From assembly GCA_001949185.1 (NCBI GenBank), contig BDGG01000004.1, positions 75,040 to 139,039 on the forward strand: a stretch of 64,000 bases of DNA. The letters run 5' to 3'. The stretch comes from Ramazzottius varieornatus. Lineage: Eukaryota > Tardigrada > Eutardigrada > Parachela > Ramazzottiidae. Both the position numbers and the translations under genes were made by a program. Shown piece by piece: positions 22,359 to 42,988 of the stretch. Position 1 is the stretch's first letter, and every line of letters starts with the position of its first letter. The notes under the pieces were generated by a model. The model was not told where the DNA came from and searched no databases. It saw nothing but the letters and a program-made list of their open reading frames with translations.

Positions 22359-24364
22359 ATGCCAACATGCCCACATGCAGGGAAGCTCGTGTTGTTTTCT
22401 ACCGTACTTTACAGTATCTGGATATAGGAATCTTCCGCCGAGCCATACTTGGTGTCGAACATTAAATACCTACCCAAACAGTGCTACCAGTGTGTGACAG
22501 TAGTTAACGAGCAGAACCAAGTGGTTACAAAGAAAGAACCCGCAGAAACCAAGTACTGCATTGCCGCTAATCGAACGTTACTGAGCCAGAACGTGACGAC
22601 TTGTCGACGAAATGAAACCTGTACCGTCTACATCACTCGGATAGGGACCGGTACGAATAACGGCACCACCCCACCAGCACGCGGATATCAGTGTAAGTTG
22701 AGTTTTGTGTAAGCGCCAACGTGGTTTTGGTCAATGCATACAGTAGTGGGTTGTTCCTACAGATGCGGTGCAACGCGGTTGCTTTGTCTGGGATAGAGGA
22801 GATATAGGGGAGGGAACTGTCCATGGCCTGACAGAAAACTGTACACCACGTCAGACGATCGGTGACGGAAAGGCACCGTTCGTCGGATGTTATTGCGAGA
22901 CGTGAGTTTCAAACTATCACCACAGCGGTATGAAAATGTGTTGAACTGGTGGTCGGACTTGCAGAGAGTTGTGTAACGATTGGACCTTCACCAGCCTTAA
23001 GAAGAGATTCAACGAGAGCGGATTATATCCCGCCCTATTTAGCGATGCGGATTACCCAGCTGGCCCGATTCGAGTTGATTAAAAACATGAATCTAGCCGA
23101 AGTAAGGTCAGCACCCAGCAGTTCTACTTCTGTAACCGTACTGCAAAGCCTTAAATTTTGGATGGAACAATTTTCGTTGTAGTCGAAAGCGAGTACTGCT
23201 TCAAGTGCACGGCACAGTTCCAGGATCCAAGTGGATATCTGCTCGAACCTGCCACCAACTTCACCCACCCGGCATGTGCGCTGAACACTTTAGAAGACGT
23301 CAAGGAGTTACAAACAAACCTGCTGTATCGCGAAGTATGCGAGTATGATCAACAGCGGTGTGGTGCTGAGCTGATCAAGTGGGGTGACGGAGCCACGCGC
23401 AAGTCCATTACAGTAAGTCCATGTCTCCGTACAGCGAATAATGCGGCTGAAGTCGAGATGCCCAATTACTCTAGTGAATCCGTAATCTGATCCGATCTGA
23501 TCTTAGATATGCTTTCCCGTGGATGTGTTAGTAAGGACATAGGAAAGAACCGTTACGCCGAAAAGGGTAACTACTTTGAGCTGGACTCCAAGAGCCTCAA
23601 GGCTTCGCCGCATTTCGAAAACGCCTGTTCGAAAAAGATCGAAGGTCCAAACAAGAAAGGGGAGGAGATACAGGTTTGCTCTATAGACTGATTACTCGAA
23701 TTGAGCTGAGTGACGCGTGCCACGCACCACTCCACTCTCTAAGAGCGTTGTCTTCTGCTTGAAGAACTGTGTCTGCGATTTTCATTTCTGCAACGAGTGG
23801 TCACTGGAATCAATGCGATTTCACTTCTACGATCCCGCGTACAACTTGGGACCTGCTGCACAACCTAAGGCGACCGTCTCGAGCACACCGCTACCCCCAA
23901 CCACACCTATCCCTACGACTAATGCCACCTCCGAGACTACCACAACCACCTCCGGGACCACCGCAACCACCTCTGAGACTAGCGCAACCACCTCTGTTAC
24001 CACAACTTCCGTGCACACCTCAAGTGAATCCAGGTCGCGGGCGAACCCAACATCCCCTGTTCCGGGTAAGCTCGAGCGGTGAACCAAACGGCAGATTCGC
24101 TGCTTTCTTCTCAGTTTAATTTTCGCCACAGATGATGATGTAATCCACGAAATACGCACAACTACAAGGGCTCGCAGACAAACTTCAGAAAAGGCATTCC
24201 AGCTCAACGTGGATGGCGACAGCATCTCAACCCCGAAGCCGGAAGAGAAGTCTGGCAATGGACTGCTAACTGGGCTGGCAGTAGGTGGAGCGATAGGTGC
24301 AATAGCGGCAGCTGGGGGTGGTTACTACATTTGGAAAAAGAAGAAAAGGCAACAGGTTGCTTAA
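22359..24364 (+). CDS. Type I membrane protein with two Ly6/uPAR-like cysteine modules
   Basis: Exons begin with acceptor-bounded coding at 22428 and continue through 22763-22902, 22964-, 23190-23413, about 23508-23672, 23767-24065 and 24132-24364. Module 1 runs from CYQC to CYCETELCNDWTFTSL; module 2 from CFKC to CVCDFHFCNEWSLESM. The pattern CxxC ... CxC-x4-CN resembles the three-finger Ly6/uPAR fold. A Thr/Ser-rich mucin-like stalk follows (about 23870-24050), then a glycine-rich TM segment and KKKKR tail. It is likely a cell-surface adhesion or binding protein. A signal-like leader (KLVLFSTVLYSIW) starts at ATG 22359 in the same frame but is cut from module 1 by TAG 22425-22427. The join between modules near 23075-23190 is also unresolved. 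Confidence 0.65.
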
Positions 24365-24545
24365 ATCTTCTTGGTTTCGTTTGTGCAACACTCCATTATG
24401 GAAGGTGGTAAAATGAAACACACCTTCCGTCCAATTCGTGGTCCACCCAGAATGCCCAGCGTCACCAGGAACTAGAATTTTGAGCCTGTGGCTTCTTTAC
24501 AGTACGGGGTAGGATTCGTTTGGCTGAATATGTTCAAAGCTCAAT

Positions 24546-25190
24546 TCAGGAGGTCCGAAGAACGAACCCAGGTCCAAACTCCAAGGCCAACAAGACTATA
24601 GTGTAAAGCAGTAGCGCAATAGTCGCATGTACTGGTCTTGCCAGAAGCTCGGCAGAGGACTTCACATCGACTGCGTCGGAGGATGCTTTAGAAGGAAAGC
24701 CAAGACCAACTAGAGTTCCGTTGGTCAGTCTCTGCATTCCAGCGTAAGAGTTGCAGTTTTCCTGGCTGCAGATACAACTGGGCCATTTATTTTGTGCAGT
24801 CCGACCCATCAAACAGTGCCCTTCGTTGATAGGTGCATCTCCTAGTCTAGCAACGTAACAGCTTCGCTTGACCCGTGCTTCTGTGGCGTAAAAAGTGAGT
24901 ATGACTAATGAAGGGGATGCTGCATGGTCAAATGGGAAGATGTCTGACGTCATGGCGGTTACCTGCTATCTTGTCCTGCGGAACGTCGAACTGAGCTTGG
25001 CATAGCAGCTTAACCTTCCCCTCCTCTTTAGAGAGGCCCAAATGGCTGTAGCAGTCAACGGAGTACTTCGACAATCGCACTACGGGATTAACGTCTTCGA
25101 TGCCAGGCAGACAATCCGCTACGTTAGTGGACTTTGAGGTCAGGTCCAAGTTCGACCCTGGGTAATTGCTGCACACAATGCATCTCCCAG
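24546..25190 (-). CDS. Small Ly6/uPAR-like protein with hydrophobic (GPI-type) tail
   Basis: Two minus-strand exons are clear: 24963-25190 (RCIVCSNYPG ... VDCYSHLGLS) and 24546-24880 (RSCYVARLGDAP ... CICSQENCNSYAGM), joined in phase 1 across an 82-bp intron. The spacing CxxC ... C ... CxC-x4-CN matches the modules in the flanking plus-strand genes. The C-terminus ends in a hydrophobic stretch (IALLLYTIVLLALEF) with a very short tail, as in GPI-anchored proteins. Upstream, a signal-like sequence from ATG at about 25280 (CGLALLCIVVLFQLGDALC) is open but in a different frame from the first Cys, so the 5' end is unresolved or frameshifted. It lies head-in between two related genes, suggesting local duplication and inversion. 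Confidence 0.6.
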
Positions 25191-25559
25191 CTGGAACAGC
25201 ACAACAATACAAAGTAAAGCGAGTCCGCAGGGAAATACGTTGCACAGCCTGGCGTTAAGACTCAAGGCCGTCACACACATACCGAAAACGACCGGAAGCG
25301 GTGATATGGCCAGTACACGGATGAGAGATTGCAATGTGGTCCATTTGTTCGAATCCAGTGCCACCAAGACATCGCGACATCTTCACAACATCGTTCGTGT
25401 TGGCCTCGTTTCGTTCTATCAATATTACAAAACAGACGGGGCACGTACTACAAACTGTCTAAACATACTGGGCATTGGTAATACTCGCTCTCTGACATCT
25501 AATTTCCAGTTAACATGCCGTTCTCCATCTTTGCAGGAGGATCGCTGAGCAACTGTCTC

Positions 25560-25950
25560 GCGATAAAGAACGTCCGATTACATCGTATCGGTACAAGGGA
25601 GATTAGTGTTTTTGTGTTTTATAATAAGTTAGCTTAGCTGCAGTACTTCAGAGCCATGCTGTAGTAAGCCTTCCATGAAGCCACATTCATTACACACACA
25701 GTGGTCTACGCAATGTCGTATGGTGGGCGTTTTGTGCTTTTGGAACTTTGAACTGAAACCAAGGGGGAGTGAATGATTTCAGGACATGTTGCCCGATCGA
25801 GTGAGCCGTGAACTGTTCTTTCTGTTTCTGTATCTGGTTGCGGTAGCTCGGACGGTTGCGCGTGATATAGGTGGATACATCGAAGGTTAGTGCGATGAGC
25901 TCGGGAGTTGCATAGGCCATAGGATACTGCTTCATAATAGCGTATTACAG
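25560..25950. other. Stretch upstream of the four-module gene
   Basis: No gene recognised. The missing first exon and promoter of the four-module surface protein should lie here or slightly upstream. Confidence 0.35.
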
Positions 25951-28758
25951 GAGATTGGTGGGAGCCGCAGCAGTGTTACAAGTGTCATGCTACCGTACAT
26001 GCCTATTCACTGGAGCAGAATCTCACGTACAACTTGCAGAGCTACAACGCCAGGTCGTTGTCTTTTGTACCTGGAGATCGGTCTTGCTTGTCTGCTTCTG
26101 CAGAAAGTTTGAACAAGTTCAAAAACTTGCCTGACAGTACCTGTGAAAATAAAACGATATGCGGAGTGGAGATAGCCGAGGTTCACAAAGATGGTGAAAT
26201 CTACAGTACGTACCATAGCAGGAAAGTTTGTTCTGACTGTATTATGAGTTAGTGCTCTAGTTACCCACATATCTCGAAATTTTGCCTAGATGCAATCACA
26301 AGGCGGTGCGTCGGCTGGTTGGGAGGTGACCCGGAGAAACGCAAACAGGACTGCTCGAATAGATATAATCCGGCCGACGGAATTTTCCAGATGGTAAGGT
26401 TACGCTTCTGGGAAAGCACCTGTCTCGTTGCCCTCAAGTTGCTCTTAATATTGGTAGAACTGTATTTGCGAAACGCATTTCTGTAATGGATGGACGTTTG
26501 AAAGTATGCGCGAGCGATTCTACACACAGTACACCAGACTGGTCATGACCAACGCGTTGGTTGAGGGAGATTACTATCCGGAGTACACTGGACCAACGCA
26601 GGACCAGTACGTTCCCAACACTGCCGAATATCGTAAGTAAGCGAAGAAACATTGTAATCGTCTGCTTTCATACACTGAAGTTACCCAAAGTGGCCCGAGC
26701 GCTGAGCATTGACCTTTTTCAGAACCGCCCATCTTCTGCTACAAGTGCAAGACGGAAGTGGACAACACGACTCTTGCCGCCTATAAGAACGCGGCAGATA
26801 TTGAGTGTGCCGCAATCGCTGAACTGAAGCGTGTTCTGGATGTCAAATATGCCGCGAAAGAAAACTGCGCAGACTATGAAATTTGCGCGGCTGATATCAC
26901 GCAAACCCCTGACGGCCACTGTAAGTATCATAAACATTATGTACGAGCGAATCCGCTGACCGAAGCGCTTCCGACGCTGCCAATGATTTTTTCCTGCAGT
27001 CGAGTTTGAGCGAAGCTGTAAACAGGTTGACGAAACAAAACTCCGGATGGGCTGTACGCGCAGAGAAGATGTACCAGACCGGGTGGGAAAATACGCCAGG
27101 TAGTGACCCACGCTGTTGTATCACAGCTGCGGCATGCGCGCCAGTAACTGGTCTTTGCGTACGATAGAATGACCTGCGCTTGCAACAGCTCGTATTGCAA
27201 CGACTGGACGTTCCAAAGCTTGCGCAGGACCTTCGACGGTCAGGCGGCTCTAGTTCCTTGGAAAGGTCTCTTTGCTGCCAACTATATGCCATACCCGGCT
27301 GGTCAACCAGATAGTAACAAACCCACCACACCCTTTGTACCAAAGACGCGAGCAACCGAGTTGACGACACGTGCGCCACCCAGCCGACGAACTCTACCCG
27401 TACAGCCATCGGAGCTCAAGTACGAGCAGCAGTACTGTTACGAGTGTGCGGGGGTGGTAGATGGGACGGGTCGGCTTATGAACAGCAACTCGACGAAGAA
27501 AGCGTTCGATGACAAGGATGTGGTGTTTCCTGCGGAAAATAAAAAATGCTTTTCGGAATCGAAACAGAGCCTGAGTAAATTCGAAGGAACAGGCCTGTGT
27601 CCGGCGAACTCAGTCTGTGGTATAGAGCTCATCGAGGAGCGAGTCAACAGCAGCAAAGAAGGCCTGTTGCGTAGGTGAAAAGAACGCTCATTGAGTCGTA
27701 ACCAGCTTGTCGGAATCAAACCGTGTAGTTTCTGCTTTCAGATAAACTGACCAGGAAGTGTGTTGACAGAACAGTAGAAAGTGGTTTCAACAACGCCTGC
27801 AATAAGCGGAAACAGATCGGTCCGACTCTAGCCAGCATGCATTGTATCTGCGAAGGAGCGCACTACTGCAACGACTGGACATTGAACAGTATCAAACAAC
27901 GATATTACACAGAAACCACCACGTTAGACCAGGCCAACGCCTTGAACCCGGGCAACTCCTACCCGCCGTATACCGGTCCTTTAGAGGGCGTACCGGCAGA
28001 CAAACAAAAGCGTAGGTGCACTCGTGCATTAAACCAGGTTCAAATAATCCTTCCAGTAAGCTTTTCTCCAGCTCGGACTTTCCGATGTTACAAATGCCAA
28101 ACTGAGGTGGACCAGGATGGTAATAAGTGGCCAGGTGCAATCAACCGCGACTGTATCTCCCAGTCGAAAAGTACACTGGAAAAATACGCACAGTATAAAG
28201 CCTGCGATTACGACGACGAAGTTTGTATCGTCAATATTCGTTTGAAAACCTTCAGCGAGTACAGCGTTAACGAGTCATGTAAGTTAATCATTTTCAGCCA
28301 CCCAACACTGTGGATGATAGTAGTGATTTTTTTCTGCAGATATGGTTACACGGACATGCGATAGTCCCGACTTCTACACTTTGTCCTACGGCTGTACCAA
28401 GACGCAGCCCAACAAGTTCACAGCGGAAAATGAAATGACGTGTGCCTGTTGGGCTAACTACTGCAACGACTTCACTTTTGCAAGTTTGAAGGACGCGTTC
28501 CACCGAAACGGCAAAGTTCTATGGACTTCAGGCCAGAGTCCTCCGATCTTTGTTTATACAGCGAAACCTGGCGCTAAAGACCCCGACGACAATGGCACGT
28601 ATGTAACTCGCCCATATGTTGCGTCCGACGTCGGTCCTCGACCCAGCAAGACCTGCGCAGCATCCAGTGCCGTTGGTCCGCACACTGTCTCATTTTCCGT
28701 TTTACGGATCGCTTCCTCGTTACTTTTATTCAAGATATGTCTACGCTGTGAAATTTAG
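25951..28758 (+). CDS. Surface protein with four Ly6/uPAR-like cysteine modules
   Basis: Four repeats each start with CY[KE]C (near 25967, 26740, 27435, 28087) and end in CxC-x4-CN[DG][WF]T. Endings are CICETHFCNGWTFESM, CACNSSYCNDWTFQSL, CICEGAHYCNDWTLNSI and CACWANYCNDFTFASL. Each repeat is about 150-200 residues with a linker rich in Pro, Tyr and Gly, and each is usually split into three exons by 55-150 bp introns. Exon ends include 26205, 26394, 26634, 26923 and 28280. The C-terminus (VSFSVLRIASSLLLFKICL) is hydrophobic, fitting a GPI signal. The first exon with a signal peptide was not found. By fold it should be extracellular and disulphide-rich; the partner is unknown. Modules 2 and 4 share an EVDxx spacer after the first Cys pair. 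Confidence 0.65.
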
Positions 28759-29575
28759 CGCCTTCGAGTTCATGGTTTTATTTTTATTTTTTTAGTTCAA
28801 AGCATCCGATATGTTTAGTAATCACTCGAGTCGCTGGTTCTGGTGCCTCCTGCGAGTGCAGACCTACCCGAGGCCTTCTCGTTAACTGCGCCTCTGCGGT
28901 AGCGCACCGTTGCAGAATGATGATGAAGGGCTTGGAAACTGAGCCGCAGTATTGCTCGTCGGCGTTGCTCCCCATAAACGCAAAAAAAACAGTCGTCGCG
29001 ATATCCGACGCTTTTGCGGCGGAAGTGGTCTTTGCTGTGACCCTTCTTCTTTTTGAAATTTTAATAGGATGATGCAAATTTAGACAACTCAAGATGACGC
29101 GGATGCATACTGCGATTAATATCGAGGGTGGAAATGATGAATTACGCCGTGACGTCATTGAGCGTCTTTGTCTGCTGAGGCGACTGGCTCTTTGCGTGTG
29201 AGAGGCTAAGGGCCATAACACACAGGGTTATCGATTGAACAGGGATGGATCGACAGAAAGTACAGACGCCAGAGTTCCATCAGTGAAATCGAACCGTTGC
29301 ATTCCGGCATCCCGTGGTCTATCCAGTAGATGCAGCAGCTGTTCTTCCACAACGCATTCGCGTGTCACTGCTTCGCAATCGCACACGCATCCCGTTCTTG
29401 CAGAGGCTTTCCTCCTTTTTTATTTCACTCGGAATAACCCTATAATCAGCGTCCATGTACTCCTTTCCTCATACACTTGATCTGATCTCCAGAGCTTCTG
29501 TTCGCAATATCGCCCGGCATACCTTTTTGCCTTTTTGAACAGACGAGCCTCCGAAGTTCCTTTCGTTTCACCATC
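28759..29575. other. Intergenic stretch upstream of the kinesin
   Basis: A minus-strand open frame at 28784-29221 has no ATG and no known family. The kinesin promoter and 5' untranslated region should be here. Confidence 0.4.
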
Positions 29576-37921
<8,346 letters not shown>

Positions 37922-38734
37922 ACACTTTCGGCTTTCTTATATGGATGAATCTCAATGTGGTACTTATTCTATCTGGGTGGTAATTTTTACCTGGCTCTTT
38001 TGTACGGTGTCTTCCTAAAATACAGATTTTGGTGCTTACACGCTCTTTTAAATCTAATCGGGTGAAGAATATAATTCCTCAAATGTTTCAGCCAGATACA
38101 GATACAATGCGCATCACATGACGTGAAAATAATATTAATTGGACTGAAAGGAGAAGGTGATCGACGCTTCAAATTATTGACATTTCAACTGTGTCACTTC
38201 TTCAGAAAAGGAAAGAGTTTTTTTAGAGCGTCACGCAATGTCTGGACAGTTGAAAGAAAGATCAGCGTATCCACCAGATATGCCAAGGTACAAAGAATAG
38301 TGATGGTTGCATACATGCCCGGAAGATTGTATCCCAGAGCGACCAGAGTAGAGTAGACCGCAGACGGGAATAACGAGACTGCCACATTTAATGTCAACCA
38401 CGACAGCATCAGCAATCCACTTCCGTTCCTCGTTCTCACATATCCCCCCAACAAGCGCCACTGTCAATTTTCTCTTCGTTACCCTGTTCGATTTTCACTT
38501 TTACAGCCGGTACCGTCGCAGCCGCGCCACCTGCAGTCACTACGAGCACGTCCCTTCCGTAGACGTCCACCTTCTGCACCGGATTCTGGTCCTTCGATGT
38601 AGCGGTAATCTTCATTCGCTTGAACTTTGAGTTGATGAAGTTACGATAACAGATGTATGGGTAGACCAGGAAAGCAAAGGTCATCGGTACATCGTAAACG
38701 ATGATCTGGTTTGCCACCATCCAGCCTCTGGGTC

Positions 38735-38742
38735 CTGCCGCT
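38735..38742. repeat. Target-site duplication, left copy
   Basis: CTGCCGCT, identical to 39321-39328 on the other side of the hAT-type element. Confidence 0.9.
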
Positions 38743-39320
38743 TAGAGATGGGATAAGTGTTATCAAGTTCAGTGTGGTGTTTTCCGATTTGGTACACTCT
38801 CACACCGAATCGAAAATTTCGATATGAAGATCACACCGATATTTTTGATTTGCTAGATTGCTGCACCGATATTTCGATTTATCACACCAAATCAAACCGA
38901 AGAAGAATCGGTAAACCGAAAAATAAGAAGTTTCTCTTATTAACGGGAAAAACCAGGTAAAACTGGCGCAAAACGGGGCGAGCCGCAAGCATACAACGCT
39001 TGGCGTTTCTTGAGATGTTGAGAGGTTTTCCTCCACCGGATGGCCGTCTATCAAGCTAGCAGAGATACAGTCTGTAAGCCGAAAACTTTCTCGGAATCGT
39101 TCAGAAATCGGTCAAACTCTCATCTTTCTGGGCCTTCCGGTATGTTTTAATTTACCGAAAAATTTCGATTTGGTATCGGTTTGGTGGAATTGGTAGCGAA
39201 ATCGGTTTTTCGGTATGAGACTTACACCGATAATTTCGGTTTCGGTAATTTCTCACACCAAGTCGATAAGTTCGATTCAGTTTCGGTGAGTTTCGGTAAA
39301 TCCCACTTATCCCATCTCTA
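38743..39320. mobile_element. hAT-type non-autonomous element with 8-bp target duplication
   Basis: The ends are a perfect 17-bp inverted repeat, TAGAGATGGGATAAGTG at 38743-38759 and its complement at 39304-39320. The flanks are a perfect 8-bp direct duplication, CTGCCGCT (38735-38742 and 39321-39328). Eight-bp duplications and ends of the form YARNG are typical of hAT transposons. The 578-bp interior is AT-rich with repeated variants of CCGAAATTTCGATTTGG and no transposase frame, so it is a MITE-like element mobilised in trans. It is inserted in coding sequence of GPCR copy 4. Confidence 0.92.
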
Positions 39321-39328
39321 CTGCCGCT
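39321..39328. repeat. Target-site duplication, right copy
   Basis: CTGCCGCT, the second copy made on insertion of the hAT-type element into the GPCR frame. Confidence 0.9.
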
Positions 39329-39699
39329 GAGAATAGACAGTGGTAACGCTCGGATGCAGAGCGAGGGTTAATGGCATCAATGACGACCACTGGAACACTG
39401 CAAGCATGGACGTACAGTATAGCCACATTAGAACGCAGTCGACGACGGGTCGACAAAAACGAGGTAGACCGGAAAAAGAGGTAGATGAGAAGGGTATTGA
39501 AGACCATGGCGAGGAGCTTGGTGACCAAGTTGAACGTTGCTCGGACTGTTCATACTGCGGAGGGTGAGGCGGGATTTTGCGTGGTGATTGAGGAGTTGAG
39601 CAGTATATCGGAAGCCAAAAATGACACATTCCTGGTGTGATTCATGGTCACAGTACTTTGATGGGGAAGTAAAATGGTCAAACAACACTTTCTGAAACA

Positions 39700-42600
39700 A
39701 CCTTAGCAGGTACTAAATCCTACAAAACACGTGAGAGATCAAGGAGCCGAGTCAGTTGGAGCCTTGCGCCGGTCTGTTGGGGCATGTAGCGGGGAAGGGA
39801 TACGTACAGTATGAACCCACAAGCAGTGTTAGCTAACCTGGTACCTTCGTTTTTCAGTTGGCGTATGCCTCGAGATCTTGACAGTTCTTTAACAGCCGAC
39901 AGGTGCTATCCGACAGGTAGCACTGTAAACTACAAGCACCACAATGTAGGAGATGCATCTTTTTCCGGTCGCGCTCTTGAACTTTTTTCCCGTTTTCTAG
40001 CTGAAATTACGTCAATATACAGTAGTCGGTATCCCCAACTGGAAGGCGAAGAAAATCCATGCAGAAGACCGGGAACGGATGCATATCCTACACTGTACTT
40101 TTGCTCGCATAACACTGTGATGTTACGTTCAGATATCGCTGTGCGAAGCACTGTGATTTTGTGACCTTCTTGAATCAATGGATTTTCCAGTTTACATAGG
40201 TGCGGAAGTATGACTTGTCAATGTGGGACGAGATGATCCCACGTTGATCTATGTTTGAGTACGCATTGAAAACTAAAGGTGTATCGCAGCGCAGGGAAGT
40301 AGGGCTTTAATGTGGGACGATCCCATATTGGTGTCGCAATGCAATGTACGGCGGTCCCGCGACGAGACAAAATTAAACAACTTTTGAGTAAGGTACTCCT
40401 GGCTATCGCGATAACGTACAGTATCTGGTAGGCTTTTGTTCCATATCCCGTTCACTTTCGAACCTGTTTCTTGCACGTACCTTACGCATGTTGATAACTT
40501 GATATCCTTAACGATTGATACTGATTTCCTCGGTAAAAGCCTTTTACGTGGAACGGCTTTGGTCGATATGGTCCAACCTGGTTAGAATTCGGGGTACACT
40601 ACAGTAATACCGCTGGCTTGAACGCACTGTTTCTGTTGCTGACGTACTATTGTCTGCTTATTGTTATGAACCACCGAAACATGTCTGTGTACTATCAGAA
40701 CCGAGTTTCAATCAAACATACCACAAGCTTGAACAATGACGAATTTATTCATAAAGGGCGATGTACAATAGATATATACCGAGAAGACAACCGATAGAAA
40801 AATTCCGACAAGAGTTGAATTCACCAGACGTACACCTGAGAATCTCAGTCAATAATAACCTAAGCGAGAACGACTGACAACAACCGACAGAAGCATAGTG
40901 TGGACAACAAGACAAGCTAGGTACTAGCTAAAAGCTAAATCAAGAATGCGAAGACAAGCTAAAGGTTCAAATAGCTCAAGACTGTGGACCTAATGTGGAA
41001 GTGTACAGCCAGACCAGACCACGTTATTCAATGTGGGATTCAAGACGTCATAACAAAAGGTGACAGCACTATACAACAGGTGGCAGCACGCTGTGTTGAC
41101 CCTTGTTTTTAATGTGGGTGATCTCGATGCGGCTCTCAAAAGAGATTCCGTGTAGGACTCGTGAAGTGATGGAATGGGCGTGGTTGATTCGGCATGGGGT
41201 CAATAGGGTCTCAATGTGGGATCGGGTTACGCTGGGAGTACTTGGGATATCAATATGGGAACTCTGACGTCATCAATTGGGTCACCGAAGCCAATAGGGA
41301 GATTCTCAGGGCAACAGTAAGGTCGAACTCAGTATGGGATAAGATTGAGTGACAAACATGGGGTTGAAAATTCAATATGGGATGCCAAGGTAACTAATGT
41401 GGTCGGGAGGTGGTGCGAAATCAATGTGGGATCGCTGGACGGCATACCGCGTCGCACGTTTTTTCCTCAGTGTTGCCACTGCATCCAGGTCCGACTTTTC
41501 CATGGGCCATGTGCTTAACGGCGGGCAAAGAAAGCTGAGTTTAAAGGGAAGAAGAGGAGAAAGATTTTTTCCCGGCTTCTACGGTTTTTTTTCTTCTGGC
41601 ACTAGCCTCACTAACTTCAAAGCGAATCTTGTCGTTCTGTGGACCTTAGGGAGGTCTTCATAATGACAATAAGAAGACATCTCAATGCGGCTTCTTGAAT
41701 TTAATGAGTAATTTCCGTTTCTCCGTGTGTAAAATCGACCTACCAAATGGGTCATTTTAGTGAGGTAACCAAATTTGTCATGTCTTACGGGCATCTTGAC
41801 AACCTTTAGTGAGATACTGTAGTCAATAGATGCACTAGGGTTTGCTCTATCGATAGTCGAAGTTGATTCGCCCTTGGACTCACTCAGCTAACGCGATGCG
41901 AAAGTGTTGTTCGGGATGGTTTCCAGGTTTTCACCCGAATAACTTCAGCACTCAATGTTCCAAAGCCAGATCCCACAGTGTGTTCAAAAGAGCGTCCATT
42001 TCAGCATGTATCGCGATCATAATTAGATTTTTGAAGGAACCGAGGCGCTCGAAAAAACTGTATTTTAGTCCAAGAATGGCTGTTATTGCAAAAAAAACCC
42101 ACTTTTGCTAAACTGATTTTGCAGCTCGACGTGTGACCAGTGATTTGTGTTCAGCAGCATATCCGAAAGGTGGATGACCCCAATCGTCTGATTAATAATC
42201 AGGTTGAAGACGCTATGTCAGAGTGATACATACTCTAAAGTATTCGGAAGCACACCTAGTCTCTGAAAGTAAGTTACCAGTTCTGGCCCAAGCACTGGCC
42301 GACATGCGAGAACCCCGGAAGATTTGTCGGTTCTGTTCGCACACTGTATTTAATTTCTGTATCGCTAGAATATTTCGGTTTGCTGGGCCTACGCACAGTT
42401 ATTGAGAGGAAATTCTGTGATACCTGGTTGTCAACAGCTTGCACTAGCGCACACTGTTCATAGTGATAGTAGGCAGTTGATTTATCGAACATGATGCATA
42501 TGAGGCTCAGCAGTATTTTGCGGCCAGTCCTTTTCTGAAGCTAGCGGCTGTCAGGAACTGCAATGCGGGGTCCAGCACGACTGTTATGGCGAGCCTCTAT

Positions 42601-42988
42601 CCTTCTGTCATATTGGTTTGAGAATCAGAGTAGACAGACTGGCGTAAATCCCTTGTGAGTCACCATAAGGAGGAAGACTGAAAACGTCTTGAACAGCAAA
42701 GGTTCTCCACAAGATCGAACGGTCGTACATCATTTGAACGGATCAAATTGTAAAGAGCCTTTGCGAGATATACAAACTACCAGGCCTTTTTTTAATTTTG
42801 TGATTTCAAGCGAATTCTTCTTGATCTAATATGATGACACTCATCTTGCAATTTTCTGATTAAATCTGGTCTGAGATTAGGTCTGCCGACGAGTGGGAGA
42901 GGCAATTAAAGATCAACGTAATGCCCGGTGACGGGGTTCGCTTACCAGTATGCGTTTTGTGATCCGATTACAGGTGTCCCAGGCATAG
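39700..42988. other. Intergenic stretch with a dispersed CAATGTGGGAT motif
   Basis: No gene is recognised. The open frame 39811-40164 (117 codons) has no known family. Between 40.2 and 41.43 kb the motif [CT]AAT[GA]TGGGA recurs many times, listed separately. Confidence 0.45.
40219..41433 (+). repeat. Cluster of short [CT]AATRTGGGA motifs
   Basis: Copies or close variants start near 40219, 40308, 41029, 41110, 41212, 41251, 41331, 41372 and 41422. Two are followed closely by the inverted form (GATCCCACGTTGA near 40235, GATCCCATATTG near 40319), forming small palindromes. Spacing is irregular (40-700 bp), so this is not a simple tandem array. The role is unknown. Confidence 0.55.

Larger units (their letters stand above)
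38194..39645 (-). pseudogene. GPCR copy 4, broken by deletion, stop, frameshift and transposon
   Basis: Reading on the minus strand from ATG 39645: a short N-terminus (MNHTRNVSF) reaches an in-frame TGA at 39550-39552, then TM1 (NLVTKLLAMVFNTLLIYLFF). The sequence jumps directly to TM4/loop 2 (VDAINPR-like, ERYHC), so TM2 and TM3 are missing. A 578-bp element (38743-39320) then interrupts the frame. Past it come TM5 (NQIIVYDVPMTFAFLVYPY) and loop 3. A shift at a run of six G near 38446-38451 precedes TM6-TM7 (38194-38454). The frame is exactly restored if the element and one target-site copy are ignored. It is closest to copy 3 in loop 2 and TM5. The gene is clearly dead. Confidence 0.85.

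Noticed and set aside
25310-25370. A tRNA-like B-box (GTTCGAATCC)
   Set aside because: No matching A-box spacing or acceptor stem could be formed around it.
26897-27409. A 170-codon minus-strand open frame
   Set aside because: It is antisense to well-defined Ly6-like exons with splice sites and conserved Cys patterns on the plus strand.
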